DNA of 33,904 nt, from assembly GCF_009909195.1 (NCBI RefSeq), contig NZ_JAAAMU010000035.1, positions 1 to 33,904 on the forward strand. Direction: 5' to 3'. Positions 7,484 to 15,759 of this stretch are shown piece after piece (position 1 is the first letter of the stretch; the number at the start of each line of letters is the position of its first letter). The position numbers and the translations under genes were made by a program. The notes under the pieces were generated by a model. It did no database searches. It had not been told where the DNA came from and saw nothing but the letters and a program-made list of their open reading frames with translations. The DNA comes from Paenibacillus sacheonensis (GTDB lineage: Bacteria > Bacillota > Bacilli > Paenibacillales > Paenibacillaceae).

Positions 7484-9089
7484 GCGCGTTTCCCCCTCCG
7501 GTAACTAGCTGGCCGCCTGCCGTTATCGGGCCCAGCGCCGCCCACTGCTCGTTGTACTGAATTGCCTTCCACAGCGCTTTAGCCTTGTTCATCGACTCTA
7601 CGTACTCGCGTTCCGGCAAGGAATCAATGACGATGCCGGCGCCGGCTTGAATATGGACGACCTCTTCCTTCACGAGCATCGTGCGTATAATAATATTAAA
7701 TTCCATATCCCCGTTGTAGTCAATCCATCCCATCGACCCCGTGTAAGGCCCGCGCCTCGTGGGCTCCAGCTCCTCGATGATCTCCATGGTGCGGATCTTA
7801 GGCGCGCCGGTGATCGTTCCGCCCGGGAACGTCGCGCCGATGACATCGTATGCATCTTTGCCGTCTGCCAGTCGGCCTTCGACTTGAGAGACCAAGTGCA
7901 TGACATGGCTGTAATACTCAATGACCATCAGTTCCTCGACCTTCACAGTCCCGAAAGCCGAGATACGGCCAAGGTCATTGCGCTCCAGATCGACGAGCAT
8001 GATATGTTCGGCCCGTTCTTTCTCCGTCCCCAGAAGCTCGTCCGCCATCCTGCGGTCCTCTTCTTCCGTGCGGCCGCGCCTTCGGGTACCCGCGATCGGG
8101 CGCGTCACCAGCTTGCCATCCGACAGCTCCACGAGAAGCTCCGGCGATGCCGACACCAGCTGAAAATCAGGCGCGCTCATATATCCCATATAAGGAGAGG
8201 GATTCACCAGCCGCAGCCATTCGTACAGCTCGCGCGGATCCGCCTGGGACGGACGGTCCTGACGCTGGGACAGATTCACTTGAAAGACATCCCCGGCCGC
8301 GATATACTCCCGGATCCGCTCGACCGCTGACTGGTAAGCCTCTTGGGAGAACGGTGATTGAATACCGCTCGTCGGTTCCGCGTCGACATTGGCCATTCGA
8401 TCCGCTATGAATCGGGTCCGTTCTCCGCGAAGCTTGGCCGCCGCTTCCCCTGCCTGGCCTTCCGCGAACGTCGTCCATTGCTTCATCAGCTCATCCGCCC
8501 GGGATACGGCCTTAGCATACAACGTTTCCAGCTGCGCCCGAGGGAGTGCTGCCGCGTCCGCAACCTCCGTATGCACCGCCGCATACAATTGCTTCTGCTC
8601 ATGATCAATGATCCACAGCTCGTTCATCCGCATGAACACATAATCCGGCAATGCAAGATCATCGGCCGCCTGCTCCGGTAGTCGCTCGATCGTACGAATG
8701 ACATCATAGCTCCAGTACCCGGCGCTGCCGCCCGTCCATTTGGGCGCTCCGGGCACGCGCGGCGCCCGGCGTCCGCCCATCCAGCTGCGGACCGCATCCA
8801 GCGGCTTCTGCTCGTATACGGTCTTCTGACCCGTTGATTGATCGACTGCTTCTCCGCGTAAGCCCTTGCCCCGTATAACGGATGCCGGCTGAAGCCCGAG
8901 ATAGGTGTATCGGCCGACTTTGCCGCTCTCCAGCACGAATGCGTACGGAGAACCCTGCTTCCATGCATGCTCCCATGAGGCAGGATTGCCGCCGTCATTG
9001 CCGTCCAGGGGACGCTTCGCAAGCAGCGGCAGTGACGTATAGCCCTGCGCCTGCCAGTCCAGCCAATCTTGAAAGGCCGTCCGTTCCAT
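7467..9089 (-). CDS. pabB: Aminodeoxychorismate synthase component I
   Basis: Chorismate-binding subunit that makes 4-amino-4-deoxychorismate with ammonia from PabA. The 540-residue protein has an N-terminal anthranilate synthase I-like region (about 20-160) and a chorismate-binding domain (about 255-520). Motifs are DVFQVNLSQRQ, NPSPYMGYM, SPELLVEL, TRPIAGTRRRG, HIMLVDLERNDLGRI, FPGGTITGAPKIRTMEIIEELEP and QAGAGIVIDSLPEREY. PIAGTRRRG and the position next to pabA/pabC favour PabB over TrpE. ATG at 9089 has GGAGG about 11 bases upstream. It heads the folate operon; a possible -10 TATACT at 9153-9158 lacks a good -35. Confidence 0.94.
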   Translation of the reverse strand: MERTAFQDWLDWQAQGYTSLPLLAKRPLDGNDGGNPASWEHAWKQGSPYAFVLESGKVGRYTYLGLQPASVIRGKGLRGEAVDQSTGQKTVYEQKPLDAVRSWMGGRRAPRVPGAPKWTGGSAGYWSYDVIRTIERLPEQAADDLALPDYVFMRMNELWIIDHEQKQLYAAVHTEVADAAALPRAQLETLYAKAVSRADELMKQWTTFAEGQAGEAAAKLRGERTRFIADRMANVDAEPTSGIQSPFSQEAYQSAVERIREYIAAGDVFQVNLSQRQDRPSQADPRELYEWLRLVNPSPYMGYMSAPDFQLVSASPELLVELSDGKLVTRPIAGTRRRGRTEEEDRRMADELLGTEKERAEHIMLVDLERNDLGRISAFGTVKVEELMVIEYYSHVMHLVSQVEGRLADGKDAYDVIGATFPGGTITGAPKIRTMEIIEELEPTRRGPYTGSMGWIDYNGDMEFNIIIRTMLVKEEVVHIQAGAGIVIDSLPEREYVESMNKAKALWKAIQYNEQWAALGPITAGGQLVTGGGNAHDFGN

Positions 9090-9242
9090 TACATTGCCGC
9101 CCTCCGCTTCTTATCCGTTCCAAAATCCCGTTGCGCGCTTTGTTTGGAAGCTAGTATACCGAACTTGCTTGGAAAAGGAAAGGGCCGGCTGCGCCTTGGA
9201 CTGCTGTCCGCCGCCGCCGACCGGCTCCTAGCGGGGATGAGA

Positions 9243-9272
9243 AAGAGGACCTCCCACAATGAAGGTCCTCTT
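9243..9272 (-). terminator. Probable terminator after cysK
   Basis: A perfect 10-bp stem (9243-9252 AAGAGGACCT with 9263-9272 AGGTCCTCTT) around a 10-base loop follows the cysK stop codon. The minus-strand U tract is short (TTTCTC), so efficiency is uncertain. Confidence 0.6.
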
Positions 9273-9308
9273 CCTTATAATCGGCCATCTGCCGGTATGA
9301 GTTCGTGA

Positions 9309-10247
9309 TTAGTTCTCGAAGTTGAACAGCGGCGTGGAGAGGTAACGTTCGCCGTTGGATGGAACAATCGCCACGACGCGCTTGCCTTTGCCGAGCTCCT
9401 TCGCTACTTTCAGTGCCGCGAAGATCGCGGCGCCGGAGGAAATACCGCACAGAATGCCTTCTTCTTTGGCAGCGCGGCGAGCGGTTTCGAATGCTTCCTC
9501 GTTCTCGATCGTAATAACTTGATCGTAGATCTCGCGGTTCAGAATCTCAGGGATGAAGTTGGCGCCGATCCCTTGGATCTTGTGGCCGCCTGGGCTGCCG
9601 CCGGACAGCAGCGCGGACGCCGCCGGTTCCACCGCAACGACTTTGATGCCCGGGAAGTTCTGCTTCAGCACTTCGCCGGCGCCGGAAATCGTACCGCCGG
9701 TTCCGATACCCGCTACGAAAGCATCCAATTTACCGTCAAGCGAGTTGATCGCTTCTACGATTTCCGGACCCGTCGTTTCGCGGTGAATTTTAACGTTCGC
9801 TTGGTTCTTGAATTGCTGCGGAATAAAGTAGGAAGGGTTCTCCGCTTGCAGTTCCTCTGCACGGCGAACCGCACCGTTCATGCCTTCTGCTCCAGGCGTC
9901 AGAACAAGCTCGGCGCCATAGGCGCGAAGCAGGTTGCGGCGCTCGACGCTCATCGTCTCAGGCATAACGAGAATCGCTTTGTAGCCTTTTGCCGCAGCGA
10001 CCATCGCAAGACCGATTCCGGTGTTGCCGCTTGTAGGCTCAACGATCGTATCGCCCGGTTTGATGCGGCCCTCTTGCTCGGCAACTTCAATCATGCTGAT
10101 CGCAATCCGGTCCTTAACGCTTGCACCCGGATTCTGATATTCCAATTTAACGTAAATTTCAGCGCTGTCCTCCGGCACCAAACGGTTCAAACGGACCAGC
10201 GGCGTATCCCCGATTAGCTCCGTTACGCTCTGTACAATTTTAGCCAT
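9309..10247 (-). CDS. cysK: Cysteine synthase (O-acetylserine sulfhydrylase)
   Basis: PLP enzyme that makes cysteine from O-acetylserine and sulfide. The 312-residue protein shows the PLP lysine K45 in NPGASVKDRIAISMI, the substrate loop TSGNTGIGLAMVAAAKGYK, the glycine-rich phosphate site GIGTGGTISGAGE and SSGAAIFAALKVAKEL near the C-terminus. Length and motifs fit CysK rather than cystathionine beta-synthase. The start ATG at 10247 has AAGGAGGAG upstream. It is a monocistronic unit with its own promoter and terminator between the coaX-hslO operon and the pab operon, as in B. subtilis. Confidence 0.97.
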   Translation of the reverse strand: MAKIVQSVTELIGDTPLVRLNRLVPEDSAEIYVKLEYQNPGASVKDRIAISMIEVAEQEGRIKPGDTIVEPTSGNTGIGLAMVAAAKGYKAILVMPETMSVERRNLLRAYGAELVLTPGAEGMNGAVRRAEELQAENPSYFIPQQFKNQANVKIHRETTGPEIVEAINSLDGKLDAFVAGIGTGGTISGAGEVLKQNFPGIKVVAVEPAASALLSGGSPGGHKIQGIGANFIPEILNREIYDQVITIENEEAFETARRAAKEEGILCGISSGAAIFAALKVAKELGKGKRVVAIVPSNGERYLSTPLFNFEN

Positions 10248-10271
10248 GAAAGTTGCTCCTCCTTATTCCGA

Positions 10272-10324
10272 CTAATTCAGTTGGTATTACCTACATATTA
10301 ACAATCTTCACCAGCGGTTGTCAA
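10272..10324 (-). promoter_or_regulatory. cysK promoter with possible CymR-type operator
   Basis: On the minus strand a perfect -35 TTGACA (10319-10324), an 18-base spacer and TAATAT (10295-10300) form a plausible sigma-A promoter. Plus-strand CTAATTCAGTTGGTATTAC (10272-10290), at the start site, recalls the CymR operator core (TTGGnATTA) that controls cysK in Bacillus. The promoter is seen directly; the operator is an analogy from memory. Confidence 0.55.
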
Positions 10325-10361
10325 TAGCGAGTTTCGGCAGCATAGGTTCTCGGACCCGGTA

Positions 10362-11336
10362 CTATGGCATTACGACGGCATTATATTTCACGAGCAAGCG
10401 GTCTTCGATCGCCCGTTCGCCGTTCATCTTCGACACCGCGATTTCCCGCTGAGCCTTATCATGCCTCTGCTGCTGGTCCAGCTGCTCGTCCGTCTTCTTC
10501 CCGGTCAGAAGAAGGACCGCCTGTCCCTGATCGACTTCGACCGGTCCGGTCGTCTCGCCTACGCCTAGCCGCTTAGCTGCCTCGAGCATATGCTGGTCAA
10601 CGATGGGATCATCGCTATCGATATACCCCAAATCGCCCCCGCTTGAAGCCGTGTCTTCATCATCGGAATAGGTTCGGGCCAGCATCGCAAAATCCTGACC
10701 GTCCGCAAGCATCCCCAGCACCTCTTCAGCGTCCTTCTGCGTTGCCGTTACGATCCACGAGACGCGTAGCTGGGCGTGCGGCGCGAACTCCTGCTCGTTG
10801 TCCGCGATGTAGGCATCCTCTTCGGCTTCGCTGACGGGAGTCAGCCTCACGGCAATCTTCTGCAGCAGCAGCCGATACTTGGCATCATCCCGAATCTCTG
10901 CGGGCGTCAGGCCAAGCTGTTCTTTCATCGTATCGAAATACTGCTGTTCGCTGTCATACCCGGCCATCGATGCGGCCAGCTCCCGATCCACCTCGCCGCT
11001 CGCCGCTTCCAATCCGTAAGCGAGCGCTTCCATCCGAATAGCCGCGCGTACCATCAACGTGCGCAGTACGTCTTCGCCGTATTGCAGCCGCAGCTGGTCG
11101 TTTAGCTCCTTGACCGTGATCTGCTCGTCGCCTACTTTCGCCGCAATGGAGCCCGGCGCCTCTGCGGGTGAACCAGCGGGAGGCGCTGCGCTATTGTGAT
11201 CCTGCGCGCCTTCAGGCGGCAGCTGAGGTTCGGCTCGCGGAGGCAGCAGCACGCGGTACACGACGATCAACGCCAATAGGATCAAACACAATGCTTGAAG
11301 CATCACGATGCGCTTCAGCACCCGGTCTTTATTCAT
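10362..11336 (-). CDS. Membrane-anchored parvulin-type (SurA/PrsA-like) peptidyl-prolyl isomerase
   Basis: Probable extracytoplasmic foldase or chaperone, 324 residues. An N-terminal anchor (about 7-29, RIVMLQALCLILLALIVVYRVLL) is followed by a Pro/Ala-rich linker, a SurA-N-like helical region (about 75-190) and a parvulin-like domain (about 190-280) ending with SSGGDLGYIDSDDP. No lipobox cysteine is present, unlike PrsA. The usual catalytic histidine of the first strand (RHIL-type) reads LRVSWIV here, so isomerase activity may be weak or lost. ATG 11336 is chosen because GGAGG lies nine bases upstream; an ATG at 11369 lacks a site and falls next to a repeat tract. Same position as B. subtilis yacD. 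Confidence 0.85.
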   Translation of the reverse strand: MNKDRVLKRIVMLQALCLILLALIVVYRVLLPPRAEPQLPPEGAQDHNSAAPPAGSPAEAPGSIAAKVGDEQITVKELNDQLRLQYGEDVLRTLMVRAAIRMEALAYGLEAASGEVDRELAASMAGYDSEQQYFDTMKEQLGLTPAEIRDDAKYRLLLQKIAVRLTPVSEAEEDAYIADNEQEFAPHAQLRVSWIVTATQKDAEEVLGMLADGQDFAMLARTYSDDEDTASSGGDLGYIDSDDPIVDQHMLEAAKRLGVGETTGPVEVDQGQAVLLLTGKKTDEQLDQQQRHDKAQREIAVSKMNGERAIEDRLLVKYNAVVMP

Positions 11337-11384
11337 GATCGCTCGGCCTCCGATTAATGCATCCGTCATGCAATTCTAATGCAT

Positions 11385-11494
11385 TCATCATGCATCGTTC
11401 ATGCTTGATGATGCATTGTTCATGCATCGATGATGCATTGTTCGTGCATCGATGATGCATTGTTCGTGCATCGGTGATGCACTGTTAATGCATC
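11385..11494. repeat. 22-nt tandem hairpin repeat downstream of hslO
   Basis: Four consecutive 22-base units lie at 11407-11428, 11429-11450, 11451-11472 and 11473-11494. The middle two are identical; the outer two differ by a few bases. A degenerate fifth unit covers 11385-11406, and further ATGCA-rich remnants reach about 11355. Each unit contains GATGCA and TGCATC as an inverted repeat around a 7-base loop, so each can fold into a hairpin. The last unit overlaps the hslO stop codon. There are no spacers and the units are too short for CRISPR. Confidence 0.92.
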
Positions 11495-12393
11495 GGTTTC
11501 GGCTTCGCCTGTTCGAGCAGCATCTCCAGCTGCGGACGGTCAAATACGTACTTCTCGTTGCAGAAATGACACTCGACTTCAGCTTGTCCGTCTTCGTCAA
11601 TAATTTGTTTCAGCTCTTGTTCGCCCATGCTGATGAGGGTACGCTCCACGCGTTCTTTGGAGCATTGGCATTTGAAAACGACGTCGAGTTCATCCATAAG
11701 CTGCAGCTCTTCGCCAACGATCCAGCGCAGCAGGCCTTCCGGCGTCTCGCCTTGTTCAAGCAGCGCGGAGATGGGCGGAAGTCCCGCAATCGCAGTCTCC
11801 AGCCGCGTAATTCCTTCTTCGGTCATACCCGGTAAGACTTGGACGATAAATCCCCCGGCCGTGATCACGCGGCCGTATTCATCTACGAGCACGCTAAGTC
11901 CGACTACGGATGGCGTCTGTTCCGAGGTGGCGAAGTAATACGTGAAGTCTTCCGCGAGCTCGCCCGAAACGATCGGCGTGCTTCCGCGATAAGGTTCTTT
12001 GAGACCCAAATCTTTCACGATATGGATATAACCGGAGCGCCCTACGGCGCCCGCTACGTCAAGCTTGCCCAAAGCATTGCTTGGCAGCTGCACCTCCGGG
12101 TTATCCGCATAGCCGCGGACTTCGCCGTTTGCGTTGGCATCGACCACGATCTGACCGACCGGGCCGTCGCCTTTGACTTGAATCGTCAGCTTCTCCTTGC
12201 CTTTCAACATGGCTCCCATCATGGCGCCCGCCGTAGCGGTACGGCCAAGAGCGGCCGTCGTTGTCGGCATCGTTTGGTGCCGTCTGCGCAGTTCCTCGAC
12301 GAGCTCCGTCGTTTGGACGGCAAATACGCGCAGTTGACCGTTCCATGCGGTACCCCGAACAAGATAATCGTGTTTCGTTGCATCTGCTGCCAT
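11485..12393 (-). CDS. hslO: Redox-regulated chaperone Hsp33
   Basis: Cytosolic holdase activated by oxidation of a zinc centre. The 302-residue protein has the N-terminal Hsp33 core (MPTTTAALGRTATAGAMMGAMLK, with GYADNPEV near 94-101) and a C-terminal zinc domain with Cys242-x-Cys244 and Cys275-x-x-Cys278. The final residues (KPKPMH) and stop are encoded inside the first-transcribed copy of the 22-nt repeat tract. ATG at 12393 has AAGGAGG ten bases upstream. It follows coaX after about 50 bases, the same order as in B. subtilis. Confidence 0.96.
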   Translation of the reverse strand: MAADATKHDYLVRGTAWNGQLRVFAVQTTELVEELRRRHQTMPTTTAALGRTATAGAMMGAMLKGKEKLTIQVKGDGPVGQIVVDANANGEVRGYADNPEVQLPSNALGKLDVAGAVGRSGYIHIVKDLGLKEPYRGSTPIVSGELAEDFTYYFATSEQTPSVVGLSVLVDEYGRVITAGGFIVQVLPGMTEEGITRLETAIAGLPPISALLEQGETPEGLLRWIVGEELQLMDELDVVFKCQCSKERVERTLISMGEQELKQIIDEDGQAEVECHFCNEKYVFDRPQLEMLLEQAKPKPMH

Positions 12394-12446
12394 AGTAGTG
12401 ATGGCCTCCTTACTCCTTGCATTTCTCTATCTCAGACGAATCGTTT

Positions 12447-13214
12447 CTATTCTTGGTTGCGCTCGTAAATCATGCGAAGTCCTTCTAACGTCAGCAGCGG
12501 ATCGACTTCCTCGATCGTTTCCGACTCCGCGGCGATCAGATCAGCCAAACCGCCGGTCGCGATTACCCGCGGATTGACGTTGAACTCTTTGCGGATTCGG
12601 GAAACGATGCCATCCACTTGACCTGCATAGCCAAAAATAATTCCGGCCTGCATGGAAGTAATCGGATTGCGGCCAATGACGCTCTTCGGCCTCACCAGCT
12701 CGATCCGCGGCAGCTTGGCGGCGCGTTGGTACAGCGCCTCCGTCGAGATACCGATACCCGGGACGATCGCGCCGCCCAAATAATTGCTGTCCGCATCGAT
12801 ATAATCGAACGTCGTAGCCGTTCCGAAATCGACCACGATCAGCGGTACCCCGTATTTCTCGATGCCCGCCACGGCGTTGACGATCCGGTCGGCGCCTACT
12901 TCGCGCGGGTTCTCGTAACGGATATTCAGCCCCGTTTTGATGCCGGGACCAACGACAAGCGGCGTTTTGCGCAAATATTTCTGACACAGCTGCTCCAGCG
13001 TACGCATCAGCGGCGGCACGACGGAGGAAATGATCACGCCTTGAATTTGATCCAGCCTTACGCCCGCGATTTGGAACAGATTGTGAATCATAATTCCGTA
13101 CTCATCCACGGTCGCCGAGCGATTGGTACTGAGGCGCCAATGGTAGACCAGCTTACGCCCTTCGTAGATACCGAGCACGATGTTCGTGTTCCCTACGTCG
13201 ACGACAACGATCAA
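12447..13214 (-). CDS. coaX: Type III pantothenate kinase
   Basis: First committed step of CoA synthesis, phosphorylating pantothenate. With the start chosen here the protein has 255 residues, the usual type III size. It begins with the phosphate-binding motif VVVDVGNTNIVLGIYEG and contains VGADRIVNAVAG and VDFGTATTFDYID, the acetate/sugar kinase-fold signatures. The start is TTG at 13214, with GGGAGG nine bases upstream; it overlaps the nadC stop (TTGA). A longer frame to 13313 would add a non-conserved Arg-rich stretch inside nadC and is rejected. This links the NAD operon translationally to CoA synthesis. Confidence 0.95.
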   Translation of the reverse strand: MIVVVDVGNTNIVLGIYEGRKLVYHWRLSTNRSATVDEYGIMIHNLFQIAGVRLDQIQGVIISSVVPPLMRTLEQLCQKYLRKTPLVVGPGIKTGLNIRYENPREVGADRIVNAVAGIEKYGVPLIVVDFGTATTFDYIDADSNYLGGAIVPGIGISTEALYQRAAKLPRIELVRPKSVIGRNPITSMQAGIIFGYAGQVDGIVSRIRKEFNVNPRVIATGGLADLIAAESETIEEVDPLLTLEGLRMIYERNQE

Positions 13215-14107
13215 GCAGGAGCGCCTCCCTTTTTCCCGTGCAGATCCAAGCTGATATCCAGCGACTGGAACGAATAGGTCAGACCGCCAACCGATATGAC
13301 GTCGACCCCGCATTCCGCGATGGCGCGGACGGTATCGAGCCGTACGTTGCCCGATGCTTCAACGATGACGTGGGGCGAACGAGCTTTGATGATCGACGAA
13401 GCTTCGCGCATCCGCTCATGCGGCATATTATCGAGCATGATGATATCGGCGCCGCAAGCGAGCGCTTCTTCGACCTGTTCCAGCGACTCGGTTTCGACTT
13501 CGATTTTCATCGTGTGGGGAATCGCATGGCGCGCGGCCGTCACGGCGCCGGCAATGCCGCCGGAGCCTTTGATATGATTGTCCTTGATCATCACCGCATC
13601 GTACAAACCGAACCGATGGTTGAAGCCGCCACCTACCCGAACGGCGTATTTCTCCAGCTGACGATGCCCCGGCGTCGTCTTGCGCGTGTCGACCAACCGC
13701 GTCGGCAGGCCTTCAAGCGCATCGACGAATGCGCGCGTCTTCGTAGCGATGCCCGACATCCGCTGCATCAAATTCAGCGCGAGACGTTCGCCGGTCAAAA
13801 TGCTGTGCGTGCTGCCTTCGACTTCGGCAATCACGTCCCCTTTCGCAACGCGGTCGCCGTCGGCCGCAAGCGGACGAAACGCAAGCGACGCATCGACGAC
13901 TTCGAACACGAGGCGCGCGATCGGAATACCAGCTAGTATGCCTGATTCCTTCACATGAATGACGGCGCTCGAGCGACTCCCCGCAGGAATCGTCGCCCAG
14001 CTCGTAATATCGCCCGATCCTATATCCTCCGCAAGCCATGCCCGAATCTGCGTTCTCACCGTCTCCGCGCCAATGCCTCCGGGCGTTCCCGCCATAGCCT
14101 CAAACAT
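13211..14107 (-). CDS. nadC: Nicotinate-nucleotide pyrophosphorylase (quinolinate phosphoribosyltransferase)
   Basis: Converts quinolinate and PRPP to nicotinate mononucleotide in de novo NAD synthesis. The protein (298 residues) has the N-terminal ACDE-like half (AEDIGSGDITSWATIPAGS) and the barrel with LNLMQRMSGIAT, RLVDTRKTTPGHRQLEKYAVRVGGGFNHRFGL, VMIKDNHI, IEVETESLEQ, IMLDNM and VEASGN. The frame is open to a TTG at 14113, but ATG at 14107 sits ten bases after GAGGAG and is preferred. The 5' end overlaps nadB by several bases and the 3' end overlaps coaX. Confidence 0.95.
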   Translation of the reverse strand: MFEAMAGTPGGIGAETVRTQIRAWLAEDIGSGDITSWATIPAGSRSSAVIHVKESGILAGIPIARLVFEVVDASLAFRPLAADGDRVAKGDVIAEVEGSTHSILTGERLALNLMQRMSGIATKTRAFVDALEGLPTRLVDTRKTTPGHRQLEKYAVRVGGGFNHRFGLYDAVMIKDNHIKGSGGIAGAVTAARHAIPHTMKIEVETESLEQVEEALACGADIIMLDNMPHERMREASSIIKARSPHVIVEASGNVRLDTVRAIAECGVDVISVGGLTYSFQSLDISLDLHGKKGGAPA

Positions 14108-15758
14108 CTTCAATCCGCTCCTCTGTTAAGCCGTGATCGCGATTGAGCACGACATGTTTACGCCACACCGAATCGTTCCGTTCCGGAAAATCTTCGCGGC
14201 TATGTCCTCCGCGGCTCTCTTCACGCATCGCGGCGGCATTCGTGGTCAGCATCGCGCAGGTCAACAAATTGGCGAATTCATATTCCTCGCGCTTCGTAAT
14301 CACCGACCGGAAAATCGAGCTGAGTCGGCTCAGCTCCTCCGCCCCTTTACTGAGACCGCTGGCACTTCGGCGAAAACCCGCATAACGCACCATAATCTTC
14401 TGCAGCTTCAGCCGTTTCTCCACGACAGCCTGAATCGGAGCCTCGCTCCGCTCTAGCGAATCCATATGCAGACGAACGTCTTGCTCCTCAAGCGGAGCAA
14501 GGGCATTAATCCGCTCCACGATCCGTCGCCCGAATACGATCGCCTCCGACAGCGAGTTGCTCGCAAGCCGATTCGCCCCGTGAACGCCCGTTGAGGAGCA
14601 CTCTCCGCAGGCAAACAGCCGGGACAAGTTCGTTTCGCCGTGCAGATCCGTCTTGACGCCGCCCATCATATAATGCGCAGCAGGCGCGACCGGAATCCAG
14701 TCCGTAGTCAAATCCAATCCGTAACTCAAGCAATATTCATAGATATTCGGAAAACGGTGGCGGACCATATCCGGGGATTCATGCGTCACGTCCAAATAGA
14801 CGAAGGGCGACTTCGTTTCTTCCATCTCGGATACGATCGCGCGCGCCACGACATCCCGAGGAGCAAGCTCCAACTGCTCATGGTACTTCTCCATGAACCG
14901 TTCGCCTCGAATATTGCGCAGCACGGCGCCTTCGCCGCGAACGGCCTCCGAGATCAAGAATCGCGGAGCTCCGGGATAACAAAGCGAAGTCGGATGAAAT
15001 TGAACGAACTCCATATCCCGGATATCCGCGCCGGCGCGGTATGCCATCGCGATGCCGTCTCCTGTCGCAACTTCCGGATTGGTCGTATAACGGTAAAGCT
15101 GACCGGTCCCGCCAGAGCAGAGAACCGTCGCTTTGCCGCGCACGATCAAGCGCTGACCGTCCGGCTTCTGGACCAGCGCGCCTACGCATACGTCGCCGTC
15201 GGTAATCAAATCAATGACAAAATGATCGTCCCACACATCGATGCGGGGATTAGCCACCGCTTTCTCCGACAGTGCACGAACGATCTCGAATCCGGTAGCA
15301 TCGCCATTGGCATGCAAAATACGCCGTTGACTATGCGCCCCTTCTTTGGTTAAAGCGAATTCACCATTCTCGACATCAAACTGCGTGCCCATCTTCACCA
15401 GATCCTGAACGCCCATCGTGCCTTCATGCACGAGCACGTTCACGGCTTCGACGGAACAGAGCCCTGCCCCGGCAATCAGCGTATCCTGACGATGATAAGC
15501 GGGGGAATCATCCTCCGAGATAACGGCAGCAACGCCGCCTTGCGCATAACGCGTGTTGCTGTCGAGCAGCGATTTCTTCGTAATCATCAGGACATCATTG
15601 TCCTCGCTTGCTTTAATCGCGGTAAAAAGACCGGCGATGCCGGCCCCTATGACAATAACGTCCTTATAAATAACCGGCAGCTCTTCCAGCTGCACATCGA
15701 CGAGGTAACGTGGAATCATATTCGATGCTTTCCTCTCTTCGGAAAGTAGGCCGCGCAT
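14100..15758 (-). CDS. nadB: L-aspartate oxidase
   Basis: FAD enzyme that oxidises aspartate to iminoaspartate for NadA. The 552-residue protein has the dinucleotide-binding motif VIVIGAGIAGLFTAI (about 34-48) and SLLDSNTRYAQGGVAAVI. It also carries the succinate dehydrogenase/fumarate reductase-family motifs EFVQFHPTSLCYPG, LISEAVRGEGAVLRN, RDVVARAI, HYMMGGVKTDLHGETNLSRLFACGE and GVHGANRLASNSLSEAIVFG. A C-terminal helical domain follows. ATG 15758 lies one base after the nadA stop with AGGTG upstream; ATG 15719 (MIPRYLVD) is a reasonable alternative with GAGAGG further away. Confidence 0.96.
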   Translation of the reverse strand: MRGLLSEERKASNMIPRYLVDVQLEELPVIYKDVIVIGAGIAGLFTAIKASEDNDVLMITKKSLLDSNTRYAQGGVAAVISEDDSPAYHRQDTLIAGAGLCSVEAVNVLVHEGTMGVQDLVKMGTQFDVENGEFALTKEGAHSQRRILHANGDATGFEIVRALSEKAVANPRIDVWDDHFVIDLITDGDVCVGALVQKPDGQRLIVRGKATVLCSGGTGQLYRYTTNPEVATGDGIAMAYRAGADIRDMEFVQFHPTSLCYPGAPRFLISEAVRGEGAVLRNIRGERFMEKYHEQLELAPRDVVARAIVSEMEETKSPFVYLDVTHESPDMVRHRFPNIYEYCLSYGLDLTTDWIPVAPAAHYMMGGVKTDLHGETNLSRLFACGECSSTGVHGANRLASNSLSEAIVFGRRIVERINALAPLEEQDVRLHMDSLERSEAPIQAVVEKRLKLQKIMVRYAGFRRSASGLSKGAEELSRLSSIFRSVITKREEYEFANLLTCAMLTTNAAAMREESRGGHSREDFPERNDSVWRKHVVLNRDHGLTEERIEDV

Positions 15759-15759
15759 C

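Noticed and set aside
11385..11494. Possible small CRISPR array
   Set aside because: The units are directly abutting 22-mers with no variable spacers and no cas genes nearby; this is a tandem hairpin repeat.
11388..11600. Minus-strand open frame through the repeat tract (70 codons)
   Set aside because: It overlaps the end of hslO in another frame and encodes only repeat-derived sequence.
13215..13313. N-terminal extension of coaX to an upstream ATG
   Set aside because: It would overlap nadC by 103 bases with a non-conserved Arg-rich sequence; the TTG at 13214 has a strong ribosome-binding site and gives the family length.
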